Shown piece by piece: positions 1-5,411 of a stretch of DNA of 10,495 nt. The DNA comes from Actinomycetota bacterium (GTDB taxonomy: Bacteria; Actinomycetota; Thermoleophilia; Gaiellales; Gaiellaceae). The notes under the pieces were generated by a model that did not search any database, was not told where the DNA came from, and was given only the letters and a program-made list of their open reading frames with translations. A program made the position numbers and the translations under genes. The DNA lies in contig JACCTK010000058.1 in the NCBI GenBank assembly GCA_013812465.1, positions 1 to 10,495 of the forward strand, written 5' to 3'. Every line of letters begins with the position of its first letter. Position 1 is the first letter of the stretch.

Positions 1-17
1 CTGGGAACCTCCAACGG

Positions 18-812
18 GTGCGTCGCGCCCTGGTCGAGCTCGACGGCGGTGAGCTCCTGCCGGCGCTCGGAGCCCAGCTCGAGCGCGCCCTCGAGGGCTC
101 CGACGAGGCGACGCGCCAGTACGTGCGTTGCTACCACGTGCTGACGCTGCGAGTGCTCGACGAAGCTCACCGGGCTCGCCCTGATGTGATGGTTCGCACG
201 GGCGACGGGCACCTCGCGCTCGTCGACGTGAAGGGTACTGCGAGGCGAGCCCCGGTCGCGGCGCTCGAGACGGCCTCTGCCGAGGCGCCGTTCGGCCCTT
301 GGACGGTCCGCTTTCCGCTCGAGGAGGCGGTTGCGCTCGATCTCACGAACCGGGTTCGTCAGCTGATCGGGCTGCGGGCTCTCGACCTGGCGCCAGCCGA
401 CCCAGGCCTCGGCGAGGTCGTCGACGTCGACGATCTGACCGCCCTGCTGTTTCTGCGCCGGGTGCGCTTCTACCTCAACCATCCCGACGAGAAACATCCG
501 CTCCGCCGCCTGATAGACGCATTCGAGCTGTCGAAGACGGAGCTCGCCTCGCTCTTCGGCGTGCGCCGGCAGGCGGTCGACCAGTGGCTCGAGCGCGGTG
601 TGCCCTCGGAGCGGCAGGAAAAGGTGCAGACGCTGATCGCGATCTGCGACCTGCTGGAGCGCAAGCTGAAGCCGGGCAGGCTCGCCGGGACCGCGCGCCG
701 GCCTGCCGACGCGTACGGTGACAAGACGATGCTGGAGCTGATCGCAGCCGACCAGCACCGCGAGCTGCTGGCGCTCGTGCGCGACAGCTTCGACTGGTCT
801 ACAGCCGCCTGA
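18..812 (+). CDS. Xre/MbcA/ParS-like antitoxin with an N-terminal extension
   Basis: Probable antitoxin of a RES-type toxin-antitoxin pair. It would neutralise the downstream toxin and repress the operon. Residues 165-194 form a helix-turn-helix (SKTELASLFGVRRQAVDQWL), and residues about 220-264 look like the toxin-binding tail of Xre/MbcA/ParS antitoxins, ending in FDWS. The antitoxin-like part begins only near residue 135, so about 130 N-terminal residues are unexplained. They carry RPD at 54-56 and VDVK at 69-72, a spacing that resembles a PD-(D/E)XK nuclease core, but this is weak. GTG at 18 is the first start codon in the window and has no clear ribosome binding site. The frame stays open to the left edge, so the gene may begin outside. 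GC-rich third positions hold over the whole length, which supports real coding. The stop lies 4 nt before the toxin ATG, implying one transcript. The antitoxin role is confident; the N-terminal domain is not identified. Confidence 0.8.
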   Translation: MRRALVELDGGELLPALGAQLERALEGSDEATRQYVRCYHVLTLRVLDEAHRARPDVMVRTGDGHLALVDVKGTARRAPVAALETASAEAPFGPWTVRFPLEEAVALDLTNRVRQLIGLRALDLAPADPGLGEVVDVDDLTALLFLRRVRFYLNHPDEKHPLRRLIDAFELSKTELASLFGVRRQAVDQWLERGVPSERQEKVQTLIAICDLLERKLKPGRLAGTARRPADAYGDKTMLELIAADQHRELLALVRDSFDWSTAA

Positions 813-816
813 GAAC

Positions 817-1365
817 ATGGCCCACGGACGCACCATCCGCCGGGGCGGCTCCTACAACCGACTCGCCGAGCCATCCTGGGCGGACCCGCTCGACACGAGC
901 TACTCGCGGCAGCGCGGCGGACGCTGGAATCCGCCGGACAGCTTCGGCATCCTCTATGTCAACCGCGACTTGCGAGTTGCACGCCTCCAGGTACAGCACA
1001 AGCTGCGTGGGCACCCCTACGGAGTCGAGGATCTCAACGAGTCCGAGCAGCATGACCTCGTCGAGGTCGAGGTTGTCGAGCGCGAGTGGCTCGACTGCGT
1101 GACCGTCTCGGGCCTCGAAGCGGTCGGCCTTCCGGAGACCTATCCTCGTCACCGAAACGGCCGGCCGGTGCGGCATGCGGACTGCCAGCCGGTCGGTCGA
1201 ACCGCCTTCGAGGACGGCGGGCCGGGGATCGCCTGCCGCTCCGCCGCCACGAGTGCCTCGCCGACCGATGAGGAGCTCGGCGCCTTCGACCGAGACGCAG
1301 AGACTGGCGTGCGCATGATTGGAAGGCGGTCGTTCGCCGACTGGTATTGGGGCGCACCGTCGTAG
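817..1365 (+). CDS. RES-domain toxin, putative NAD+-consuming enzyme
   Basis: A 182-residue RES-family protein. Characterised relatives such as mycobacterial MbcT degrade NAD+ by phosphorolysis and arrest growth when free of antitoxin. Visible family marks are GGRWNPP at 34-40 with Arg36, the strand GILYVN at 44-49 with Tyr47, CQPVG at 123-127, and GIACRSAA at 137-144 with Ser142. By eye alignment to MbcT (IYLADSAQACMVEV), the conserved catalytic Glu falls on Gln58 here (VARLQV), so this copy is either of a divergent subfamily or altered in activity. It starts at ATG, 4 nt after the antitoxin stop, with no strong Shine-Dalgarno, so translational coupling is likely. Regulation by the upstream Xre protein is inferred from context. 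Family assignment is solid; the reaction is transferred from relatives. Confidence 0.87.
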   Translation: MAHGRTIRRGGSYNRLAEPSWADPLDTSYSRQRGGRWNPPDSFGILYVNRDLRVARLQVQHKLRGHPYGVEDLNESEQHDLVEVEVVEREWLDCVTVSGLEAVGLPETYPRHRNGRPVRHADCQPVGRTAFEDGGPGIACRSAATSASPTDEELGAFDRDAETGVRMIGRRSFADWYWGAPS

Positions 1366-1406
1366 AGGTCCGGCGCGTGCCCGGACGGGCATCTACCTGC
1401 TCCGGG

Positions 1407-1445
1407 AGTGGTGGCATCGCAGGTGTGACTTCTGATGCCACCATT
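1407..1445. terminator. Hairpin between convergent genes, possible bidirectional terminator
   Basis: A perfect 10-bp inverted repeat, TGGTGGCATC at 1409-1418 and GATGCCACCA at 1434-1443, has a 15-nt loop. It extends to 12 bp if a G-U pair and an A-U pair are counted. It lies 41 nt after the RES toxin stop and touches the stop codon of the small minus-strand gene. It is therefore placed to end transcription from both sides. Neither side has a U-tract, so it is not a textbook Rho-independent terminator. It could instead protect mRNA 3' ends or be a protein-binding dyad. Confidence 0.5.
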
Positions 1446-1555
1446 CAACCGACCCAGCGCAGCCGCTTGATCGCCCCCTCTGAGTTTGCGCGCGTTACCG
1501 CTCCGACCCGCAGAGCGCAGGAATCGGCCAGTTCCTTGCCCGCCACTTTCGTCAT
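1445..1555 (-). CDS. Small basic protein of 36 residues, unknown function
   Basis: Not recognised. The reading frame begins MTKVAGKELADS and ends IKRLRWVG, with seven Lys/Arg against three Asp/Glu, one Cys at 13 and one Trp at 34. It has no signal peptide or membrane segment. The case for a real gene is the ribosome binding site. AAAGGAGG (read on the minus strand, 1567 to 1560) lies 4 nt before the ATG and is the best Shine-Dalgarno in the window. The stop codon runs directly into the hairpin at 1407-1445, as expected of a short monocistronic unit. The leader upstream holds alternative pairing partners for the Shine-Dalgarno. It converges on the RES toxin and diverges from the Erm-type gene. 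It might be a small regulatory or toxin-like peptide, or the surviving start of a decayed longer gene. The sequence does not decide between these. Confidence 0.5.
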   Translation of the reverse strand: MTKVAGKELADSCALRVGAVTRANSEGAIKRLRWVG

Positions 1556-1559
1556 CGCT

Positions 1560-1610
1560 CCTCCTTTCGGCAGCCTTCCGGCAGCGCGCAGCTCGTGGAT
1601 CTGCCGAAGG
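1560..1610 (-). promoter_or_regulatory. Repeat-built 5' leader overlapping the Shine-Dalgarno of the small gene
   Basis: Read on the minus strand, an arm CCTTCGGCAG (1610 to 1601) is followed by two tandem near-identical 11-mers, CTGCCGGAAGG (1584 to 1574) and CTGCCGAAAGG (1573 to 1563). The arm can pair with either 11-mer over 10 bp with one bulge. Pairing with the first leaves the Shine-Dalgarno free. Pairing with the second buries its AAAGG part. This gives two mutually exclusive helices with opposite predicted effects on translation. The complementarity is directly visible; the switch behaviour is inference, and no promoter for this transcript was identified. Confidence 0.35.
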
Positions 1611-1670
1611 TTCGCGGCGGGAGAAGGGATTGGAAACGAAGATGTGTCGGAGCGCGCGCGAAATGGCGCC

Positions 1671-1676
1671 TACAAT
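1671..1676 (+). promoter_or_regulatory. TACAAT -10 element upstream of the Erm-type gene
   Basis: TACAAT matches the sigma-70-type -10 consensus at five of six positions. No good -35 lies 16-18 nt upstream; the sequence there is cggagc or similar. A TTGGAA at 1630-1635 is too far away. The expected transcription start is about 1683, so the mRNA would begin at or one base before GTG 1684 and 23 nt before the Erm-type start codon. Such a transcript would be almost leaderless. Confidence 0.45.
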
Positions 1677-1683
1677 CCCGTCC

Positions 1684-1764
1684 GTGACAACGAGCATGGT
1701 CTTCCGTGGCCGTCCGGCGGCAACCCGCAGGGGAAGCGCGCGGACAGCACTTTCTCCGCAGTAA
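1684..1764 (+). other. Possible leaderless 26-codon upstream ORF overlapping the Erm-type start
   Basis: GTG at 1684, with a second in-frame ATG at 1696, opens a 26-codon Arg-rich frame that ends at TAA 1762-1764. It overlaps the first 20 codons of the methyltransferase in another frame. Its start coincides with the transcription start predicted from TACAAT at 1671, which would permit leaderless initiation, common in actinobacteria. Short leader ORFs that control erm genes by ribosome stalling are known in other bacteria. Here a leader role is only inferred from position, and the frame may be fortuitous. Confidence 0.25.
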
Positions 1765-2482
1765 GCGACTCGCAGCGGATCTCGTTCGGGAGGCCGGCGT
1801 CGGCCGCGGTGAGTGCATCGTCGACATCGGGGCTGGAACCGGTGTCCTGACGTCGTCCCTGCTCGACGCGGGCGCAACCGTTATCGCTTTGGAGATCGAC
1901 CCGGCGCTCGCCGCCGAGCTTCGGAGGCGTTTTGCGGGGCGCGCCGTCACGGTCATCGAGACCGACGCCTGCAGCTGGAGCTGGCCACGCGAGGATTTCT
2001 CGATCGTCTCCAACCTTCCGTTCGCGGGATCGGGAGCGGTTCTCGACAGCTTTCTCCGGAACCCCTTCAACGGCCTGCAGCAGGCAGACGTGATCGTGCA
2101 GTGGGAGTTCGCCCAGAAACACGCGGCCGTCTGGCCGACGACGCTGCGCGGCGTCTACTGGCGGGCGTGGTTCGAGCTCGAGATCGCTGCCAGGTTCACG
2201 CGAGGCGCGTTCTCGCCGGTGCCGAGCGTGGACGCGGCAGTTCTTCGCCTTGCACGCCGTCCCGTGCCGCTCGTTCCGGCGGACGCACACGAGCGCTACC
2301 GGCGGTTCCTCGCGGAAGCGTTCAACTCTCGAACGCCGCTCGGAAGAGCGCTGAAGGGGAAGGTCACACCCCGCGAACTTCGGCGCCTTGCCCCGGTGCT
2401 CGGGTTCGACGCCTCGTCATATCCCCGCGACCTCGACGCCCGCCAGTGGGCGGGTGTGTTCGCGTTCGCGCGCCGGCGCTAG
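1706..2482 (+). CDS. erm: Erm-family 23S rRNA adenine N6-methyltransferase
   Basis: SAM-dependent methyltransferase of the Erm/KsgA superfamily. Erm enzymes methylate A2058 of 23S rRNA and confer macrolide-lincosamide-streptogramin B resistance. Visible motifs are GQHFL at 13-17, the SAM-binding VDIGAGTGVLT at 39-49, the acidic Glu63 in ALEID, Asp87, and the catalytic SNLPF at 102-106. QWEFAQKHAAVWP (132-144), with WFELE and FSPVPSVDAAVL after it, follows actinobacterial Erm proteins better than RsmA/KsgA, which usually has NLPYN and QREVA. At 258 residues it has the usual Erm length, with a short Arg-rich N-terminus. GTG at 1706 is the first start after an in-frame TGA at 1685-1687 and has no Shine-Dalgarno, so a near-leaderless mRNA or coupling to the overlapping upstream ORF is likely. 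The stop overlaps that of the convergent histidine kinase at CTAG. A divergent RsmA paralogue is the main alternative. The resistance phenotype is inferred. Confidence 0.85.
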   Translation: MAVRRQPAGEARGQHFLRSKRLAADLVREAGVGRGECIVDIGAGTGVLTSSLLDAGATVIALEIDPALAAELRRRFAGRAVTVIETDACSWSWPREDFSIVSNLPFAGSGAVLDSFLRNPFNGLQQADVIVQWEFAQKHAAVWPTTLRGVYWRAWFELEIAARFTRGAFSPVPSVDAAVLRLARRPVPLVPADAHERYRRFLAEAFNSRTPLGRALKGKVTPRELRRLAPVLGFDASSYPRDLDARQWAGVFAFARRR

Positions 2483-3855
2483 GTCGGCCGGAGCACGACC
2501 TCGATGGCGGTCCCGCGCCCAGGAGCCGACCGCAGGCTGAGCTCGCCTTCGATCGCCTCCGCCCGAAGCTTGATGTTGTCGAGCCCCTGGCCGGCCGTGG
2601 TCGTCTCCTCGTCGAACCCCACTCCGTCATCGCTCACCGAGACAACGCGACGCCCGCCTCGCTGCGCGATCGAGACATCGACGTGCCGCGCGCCCGCGTG
2701 GCGCCGGACATTTCCGAGCCCTTCCTGGACGATCCGGAACACCTCGATCTGCTCGTCGGGCGCCAGCCGCACTTGCCGATCGACCTCGAGCTCGACGTCG
2801 AGCACGCCGTCCGCCGTCAACACGTCGATGTAGCGGCGAAGCGCAGAGTCAAAGCGCGCCGAGCCTCCCGCAGAGGAAAGCGCGAGCACCGCGAAGCGAG
2901 CTTCCTGCTGCGCGGCCGTCGAAGCTCGCTTCAGACGCGGCAGGACTTCCTCCAGCGAGGCGTCGGACTCGAGCATGCTCACCTGCGTCGAGATCGCGAA
3001 CAGGTACTGCACGAGGCCGTCGTGAATGTCGCGCGCAACCCGTGCCCGCTCGTCGGCGACCGCACGCCCGAACTCGGCGTCTGCAATCGCCCGCCAGACA
3101 CCTACGAGAAGAAACCCGAACGCGATCAGACGGAGAAAGTCGCCCTGGAGGACGAACTCGCTCGAGACGACCGGAGTCAGCAACAGGTGGACATCGGCGA
3201 AGAGCGCGAGCGTCGCAGCCAGACAGAGCCAGCTGTCGAGATCGCGGCGGTACCGGCGATAGCGTTGCGCGAATCCGACTACTGCGACGAGCCAGAGACC
3301 GGCCAACAGGGCCGCGGCCATCTCGACGGACGAGCCTTCGACGAGGTGGGTTTCGGCATTCGTACCCCATCGCGACATGCTCAGACCAAGCCCCGCGGAC
3401 GCGAGGAAGACGACGATGCCGACGCCGACCACCAGAAGCGCCGTTCGCCGCCTCGACATGCGCCCATCCGCATAGGGCGCGACGGCGATCAGCGCAGCGC
3501 CCAGCAAACGGGCGCCGACGAGAGCCCATGCGGCCCAGGCTGGCAGCGACTCGCCGCCGAGGACGGGTAGGAGCCCGAATACCACCGTTCCCAACGCGAT
3601 TGCCCAGAAGCCGCCGGCGAGCAGAAGATCGAGCCTTCGCCCGTCGACCATGAAGCGGATGGCGGAGAGCACGGAGACGATCGCTGCCACGACCCCCACC
3701 GCCGTGTCCACGACGAGCCTGGCCTCGGGAAGCTCGTATGCGGATTGAAGCGACGAGCTGAGCGCGAAGAGCGCGGTCGCCGAGGCGAGCAGCCCGACCA
3801 GCATAATCTCCCCCAAGAGCCAGGAGCGGTAGCTCTGCGAGCGCGGGTGGTCCAT
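2479..3855 (-). CDS. Membrane sensor histidine kinase, HisKA_3 (NarL-partner) type
   Basis: A 458-residue histidine kinase that should autophosphorylate and pass phosphate to the adjacent response regulator. The N-terminal half has about eight hydrophobic segments (roughly 12-33, 47-68, 76-98, 106-126, 138-158, 178-196, 209-229 and 240-256), with no large extracytoplasmic domain. The signal is therefore probably sensed in or at the membrane. The dimerisation/phosphoacceptor motif ARDIHDGLVQ has His278. The ATPase domain shows the N box (QEGLGNVRRHAGA, Asn382), the G1 box DDGVGFD at 409-415 and the G2 box GQGLDNIKLRAE at 422-433. ATG at 3855 is preceded by AAGGGGG, 2 nt away. The frame stays open a further 600 nt upstream, but that part is antisense to the response regulator. 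Its stop shares CTAG with the Erm-type gene. The signal is unknown; cell-envelope or antibiotic stress is a guess from the neighbours. Confidence 0.9.
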   Translation of the reverse strand: MDHPRSQSYRSWLLGEIMLVGLLASATALFALSSSLQSAYELPEARLVVDTAVGVVAAIVSVLSAIRFMVDGRRLDLLLAGGFWAIALGTVVFGLLPVLGGESLPAWAAWALVGARLLGAALIAVAPYADGRMSRRRTALLVVGVGIVVFLASAGLGLSMSRWGTNAETHLVEGSSVEMAAALLAGLWLVAVVGFAQRYRRYRRDLDSWLCLAATLALFADVHLLLTPVVSSEFVLQGDFLRLIAFGFLLVGVWRAIADAEFGRAVADERARVARDIHDGLVQYLFAISTQVSMLESDASLEEVLPRLKRASTAAQQEARFAVLALSSAGGSARFDSALRRYIDVLTADGVLDVELEVDRQVRLAPDEQIEVFRIVQEGLGNVRRHAGARHVDVSIAQRGGRRVVSVSDDGVGFDEETTTAGQGLDNIKLRAEAIEGELSLRSAPGRGTAIEVVLRPT

Positions 3856-3897
3856 TACCCCCTTTTCGGCAGCACGACCCGTGCCGATAAGAGAGAC
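3856..3897. promoter_or_regulatory. 42-bp divergent promoter gap between kinase and regulator
   Basis: Both two-component genes must be controlled from this gap or from inside each other's coding sequence. A small dyad is present, CGGCA...TGCCG, with nested GCAC gaccc GTGC. It is a plausible site for autoregulation by the response regulator. No convincing -35/-10 pair was found. GATAAG at 3886-3891 would place a transcript start at the GTG of the regulator, which would make that mRNA leaderless, but the match to a -10 is poor. Confidence 0.35.
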
Positions 3898-4539
3898 GTG
3901 ACGGAGCGGATCCTGATCGTCGACGACCATCCACTGACCAGGGACGCCCTCGCCGCCCTCCTGACGCAGCAGGGGTTCGAGGTCGTGGGCGACGCGTCGA
4001 ACGGCGAAGAGGCGATTCTGGCTGCGCGAAGCGGGCAGCCCGACCTGGTTCTCCTCGACCTGACGATGCCGGGAATGGACGGGCTGACGGCGCTTCCCAA
4101 GATCCGCGAGGTCGCGCCCGAGTGCGAGGTGGTCGTGCTGACCGCCTCGGACGCGGAGGAGAACCTCCTCGCGGCCATCAGCGGCGGGGCTGCCGGCTAT
4201 CTGCTGAAGACGGAGTCGCCCGAGCAGATCGCGACGTTCTTGCGCGGTGTCGTCCGCGGTGAGGCGGCGCTCTCCGGTGGCGTGGCGCGCCGTCTCCTCG
4301 ATCGGGTCCGCGACGGAGGCCGGCTCCACGGCATCCCCGAGACGATTACGCGGACGCTCTCCGCGCGTGAGGTCGAAGTGCTGCTGCTGCTCGACGAGCA
4401 CCTGGGAACGGACGAGATCGCCCAGCGCCTGTACATCTCGGAGCACACGGTTCGCTCGCACGTGAAGAGCCTCTTGAAGAAGCTCGGCGTGTCATCGCGG
4501 CGTGAGGCGCTCGAGCGACTCGAGACCGCGCGGGGGTAG
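3898..4539 (+). CDS. NarL/FixJ-family two-component response regulator
   Basis: A 213-residue DNA-binding response regulator. The receiver domain (about 4-118) has the acidic pair Asp9-Asp10, phosphoacceptor Asp54 in LVLLDLTMPGMDG, Thr82 and Lys104, so the full phosphorylation site is present. The C-terminal LuxR-type helix-turn-helix (about 152-210) reads LSAREVEVLLLL, then TDEIAQRLYISEHTVRSHVK. GTG at 3898 starts the protein directly at TERILIVDDH, with a weak GAGAG upstream. Longer in-frame starts back to 3745 lie antisense to the kinase and add non-family sequence, so they were rejected. It is divergent from its presumed kinase partner. The HisKA_3 kinase type and the NarL regulator type match each other. 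Target genes are unknown; the neighbouring erm-type gene is one candidate. Confidence 0.92.
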   Translation: MTERILIVDDHPLTRDALAALLTQQGFEVVGDASNGEEAILAARSGQPDLVLLDLTMPGMDGLTALPKIREVAPECEVVVLTASDAEENLLAAISGGAAGYLLKTESPEQIATFLRGVVRGEAALSGGVARRLLDRVRDGGRLHGIPETITRTLSAREVEVLLLLDEHLGTDEIAQRLYISEHTVRSHVKSLLKKLGVSSRREALERLETARG

Positions 4540-4551
4540 CGGGAACAGCAG

Positions 4552-4564
4552 GGTGACAGTCACC
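4552..4564. repeat. Near-perfect palindrome at the convergent gene junction
   Basis: GGTGAC and GTCACC flank a single A, forming a 13-bp odd palindrome. It lies 12 nt after the response regulator stop and overlaps the stop codon of the convergent deacetylase gene (TGA at 4562-4560). A stem-loop here could help end both transcripts, but it is short, with a tiny loop and no U-tract. It could equally be a protein site or chance. Confidence 0.3.
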
Positions 4565-5411
4565 TTGCGTTGAAGCCTTCGAGCGCTGCCTCGACGAGCC
4601 CGGGCAGCGTGCTGAGGTTGTAGCCCCCTTCGAGCACTGCAGCCGTTTTCGGCCCCAGAGCTCTGCATCGTAGAGCTAGCTCGCGAAAGCCCTCGGCCGT
4701 CACGCGCATCCCCCCGAGCGGATCCTCCTCGTGTGCGTCGAAGCCGGCGGAGACGAGAACGAGGTCCGGATCGAACGCACGAACTGCGGGCTCGACCACG
4801 TCGTGAAACACCTGCGCGTACTCGGCATCACCGGCTCCCGCCGCGAGTGGGGCATTGAACGTGTGCTCGTCGCTCGTCCCTGGCCCGCCGGTGCCCGGGT
4901 AGAACGGCCACTGGTGAATCGACACGAAAAGGACGGACGGGTCCTCTCGGAAAATCGCCTCCGTCCCGTTCCCGTGGTGGACGTCGAAGTCGACGATCGC
5001 AACACGCTCGGCGCCACGCTCTGTCTGCGCGTGGCGAGCGGCGACGGCGACGCTGTTGAAAATGCAGAAGCCCATCGCGCGCCCCTCGAGCGCATGGTGC
5101 CCCGGCGGTCGGACGAGCGCAAAGCCCTCTTGCTGTGCGGCCCGAATCGCGCAACCGGCGGCAAGCGTCGCGGCCTCCCATGTCGTGGGTCCTGCGTAGG
5201 TGTCGCCATCGAGCCAGGTTTCCGCGTCGATCGACTCGATCTCCTGCACGTACTCGCCAGAATGGACCAGCTCGATCTCTTCAGGCTTCGCCGGCTCGGC
5301 CACGACAAACCCCGGGAAGCCGGCGAGCAGTCGGGCGAGGCGCTCGGGGTTCTCGGCGTGCACATGGCGTCCAGGCGAATGGAGCTGCGTGAGCGACGGA
5401 TGGCTGATCAG
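4560..5411 (-). CDS. Histone deacetylase-family hydrolase (AcuC/acetylpolyamine amidohydrolase-like)
   Basis: Zn-dependent deacetylase of the arginase/deacetylase superfamily. Bacterial members remove acetyl groups from proteins such as acetyl-CoA synthetase or from acetylpolyamines. The exact substrate cannot be read from sequence. All catalytic elements are present: RPPGHHAL with His105-His106, VDFDVHHGNGT with Zn ligands Asp143 and His145, SAGFDAHEEDP with Zn ligand Asp225, and LEGGYN with Tyr264. The N-terminal ISHPS...HAENPERL is the usual family start. No ATG, GTG or TTG exists near it. CTG at 5411 overlaps the upstream exonuclease stop as CTGA, 13 nt after GAGGAGG, and is the best start. 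It gives 283 residues. The next in-frame candidate, GTG at 5363, would delete conserved residues. It is the last gene of a three-gene minus-strand operon after plsC-like and exonuclease genes, linked to them by overlap rather than by obvious pathway. Confidence 0.88.
   Translation of the reverse strand: MISHPSLTQLHSPGRHVHAENPERLARLLAGFPGFVVAEPAKPEEIELVHSGEYVQEIESIDAETWLDGDTYAGPTTWEAATLAAGCAIRAAQQEGFALVRPPGHHALEGRAMGFCIFNSVAVAARHAQTERGAERVAIVDFDVHHGNGTEAIFREDPSVLFVSIHQWPFYPGTGGPGTSDEHTFNAPLAAGAGDAEYAQVFHDVVEPAVRAFDPDLVLVSAGFDAHEEDPLGGMRVTAEGFRELALRCRALGPKTAAVLEGGYNLSTLPGLVEAALEGFNAR

Noticed and set aside
1366..1705. tRNA or other known RNA gene in the gap
   Set aside because: The hairpin at 1407-1445 at first suggested a tRNA arm, but there is no acceptor stem, T-loop or anticodon arm around it.
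1813..3570. 585-codon plus-strand open frame
   Set aside because: It runs across the end of the Erm-type gene and antisense to the kinase, is Arg/Pro-rich with no family motif, and is a GC-rich shadow frame.
3856..4461. 200-residue N-terminal extension of the histidine kinase
   Set aside because: It is antisense to the response regulator and has no domain likeness. The membrane part starts naturally at ATG 3855.
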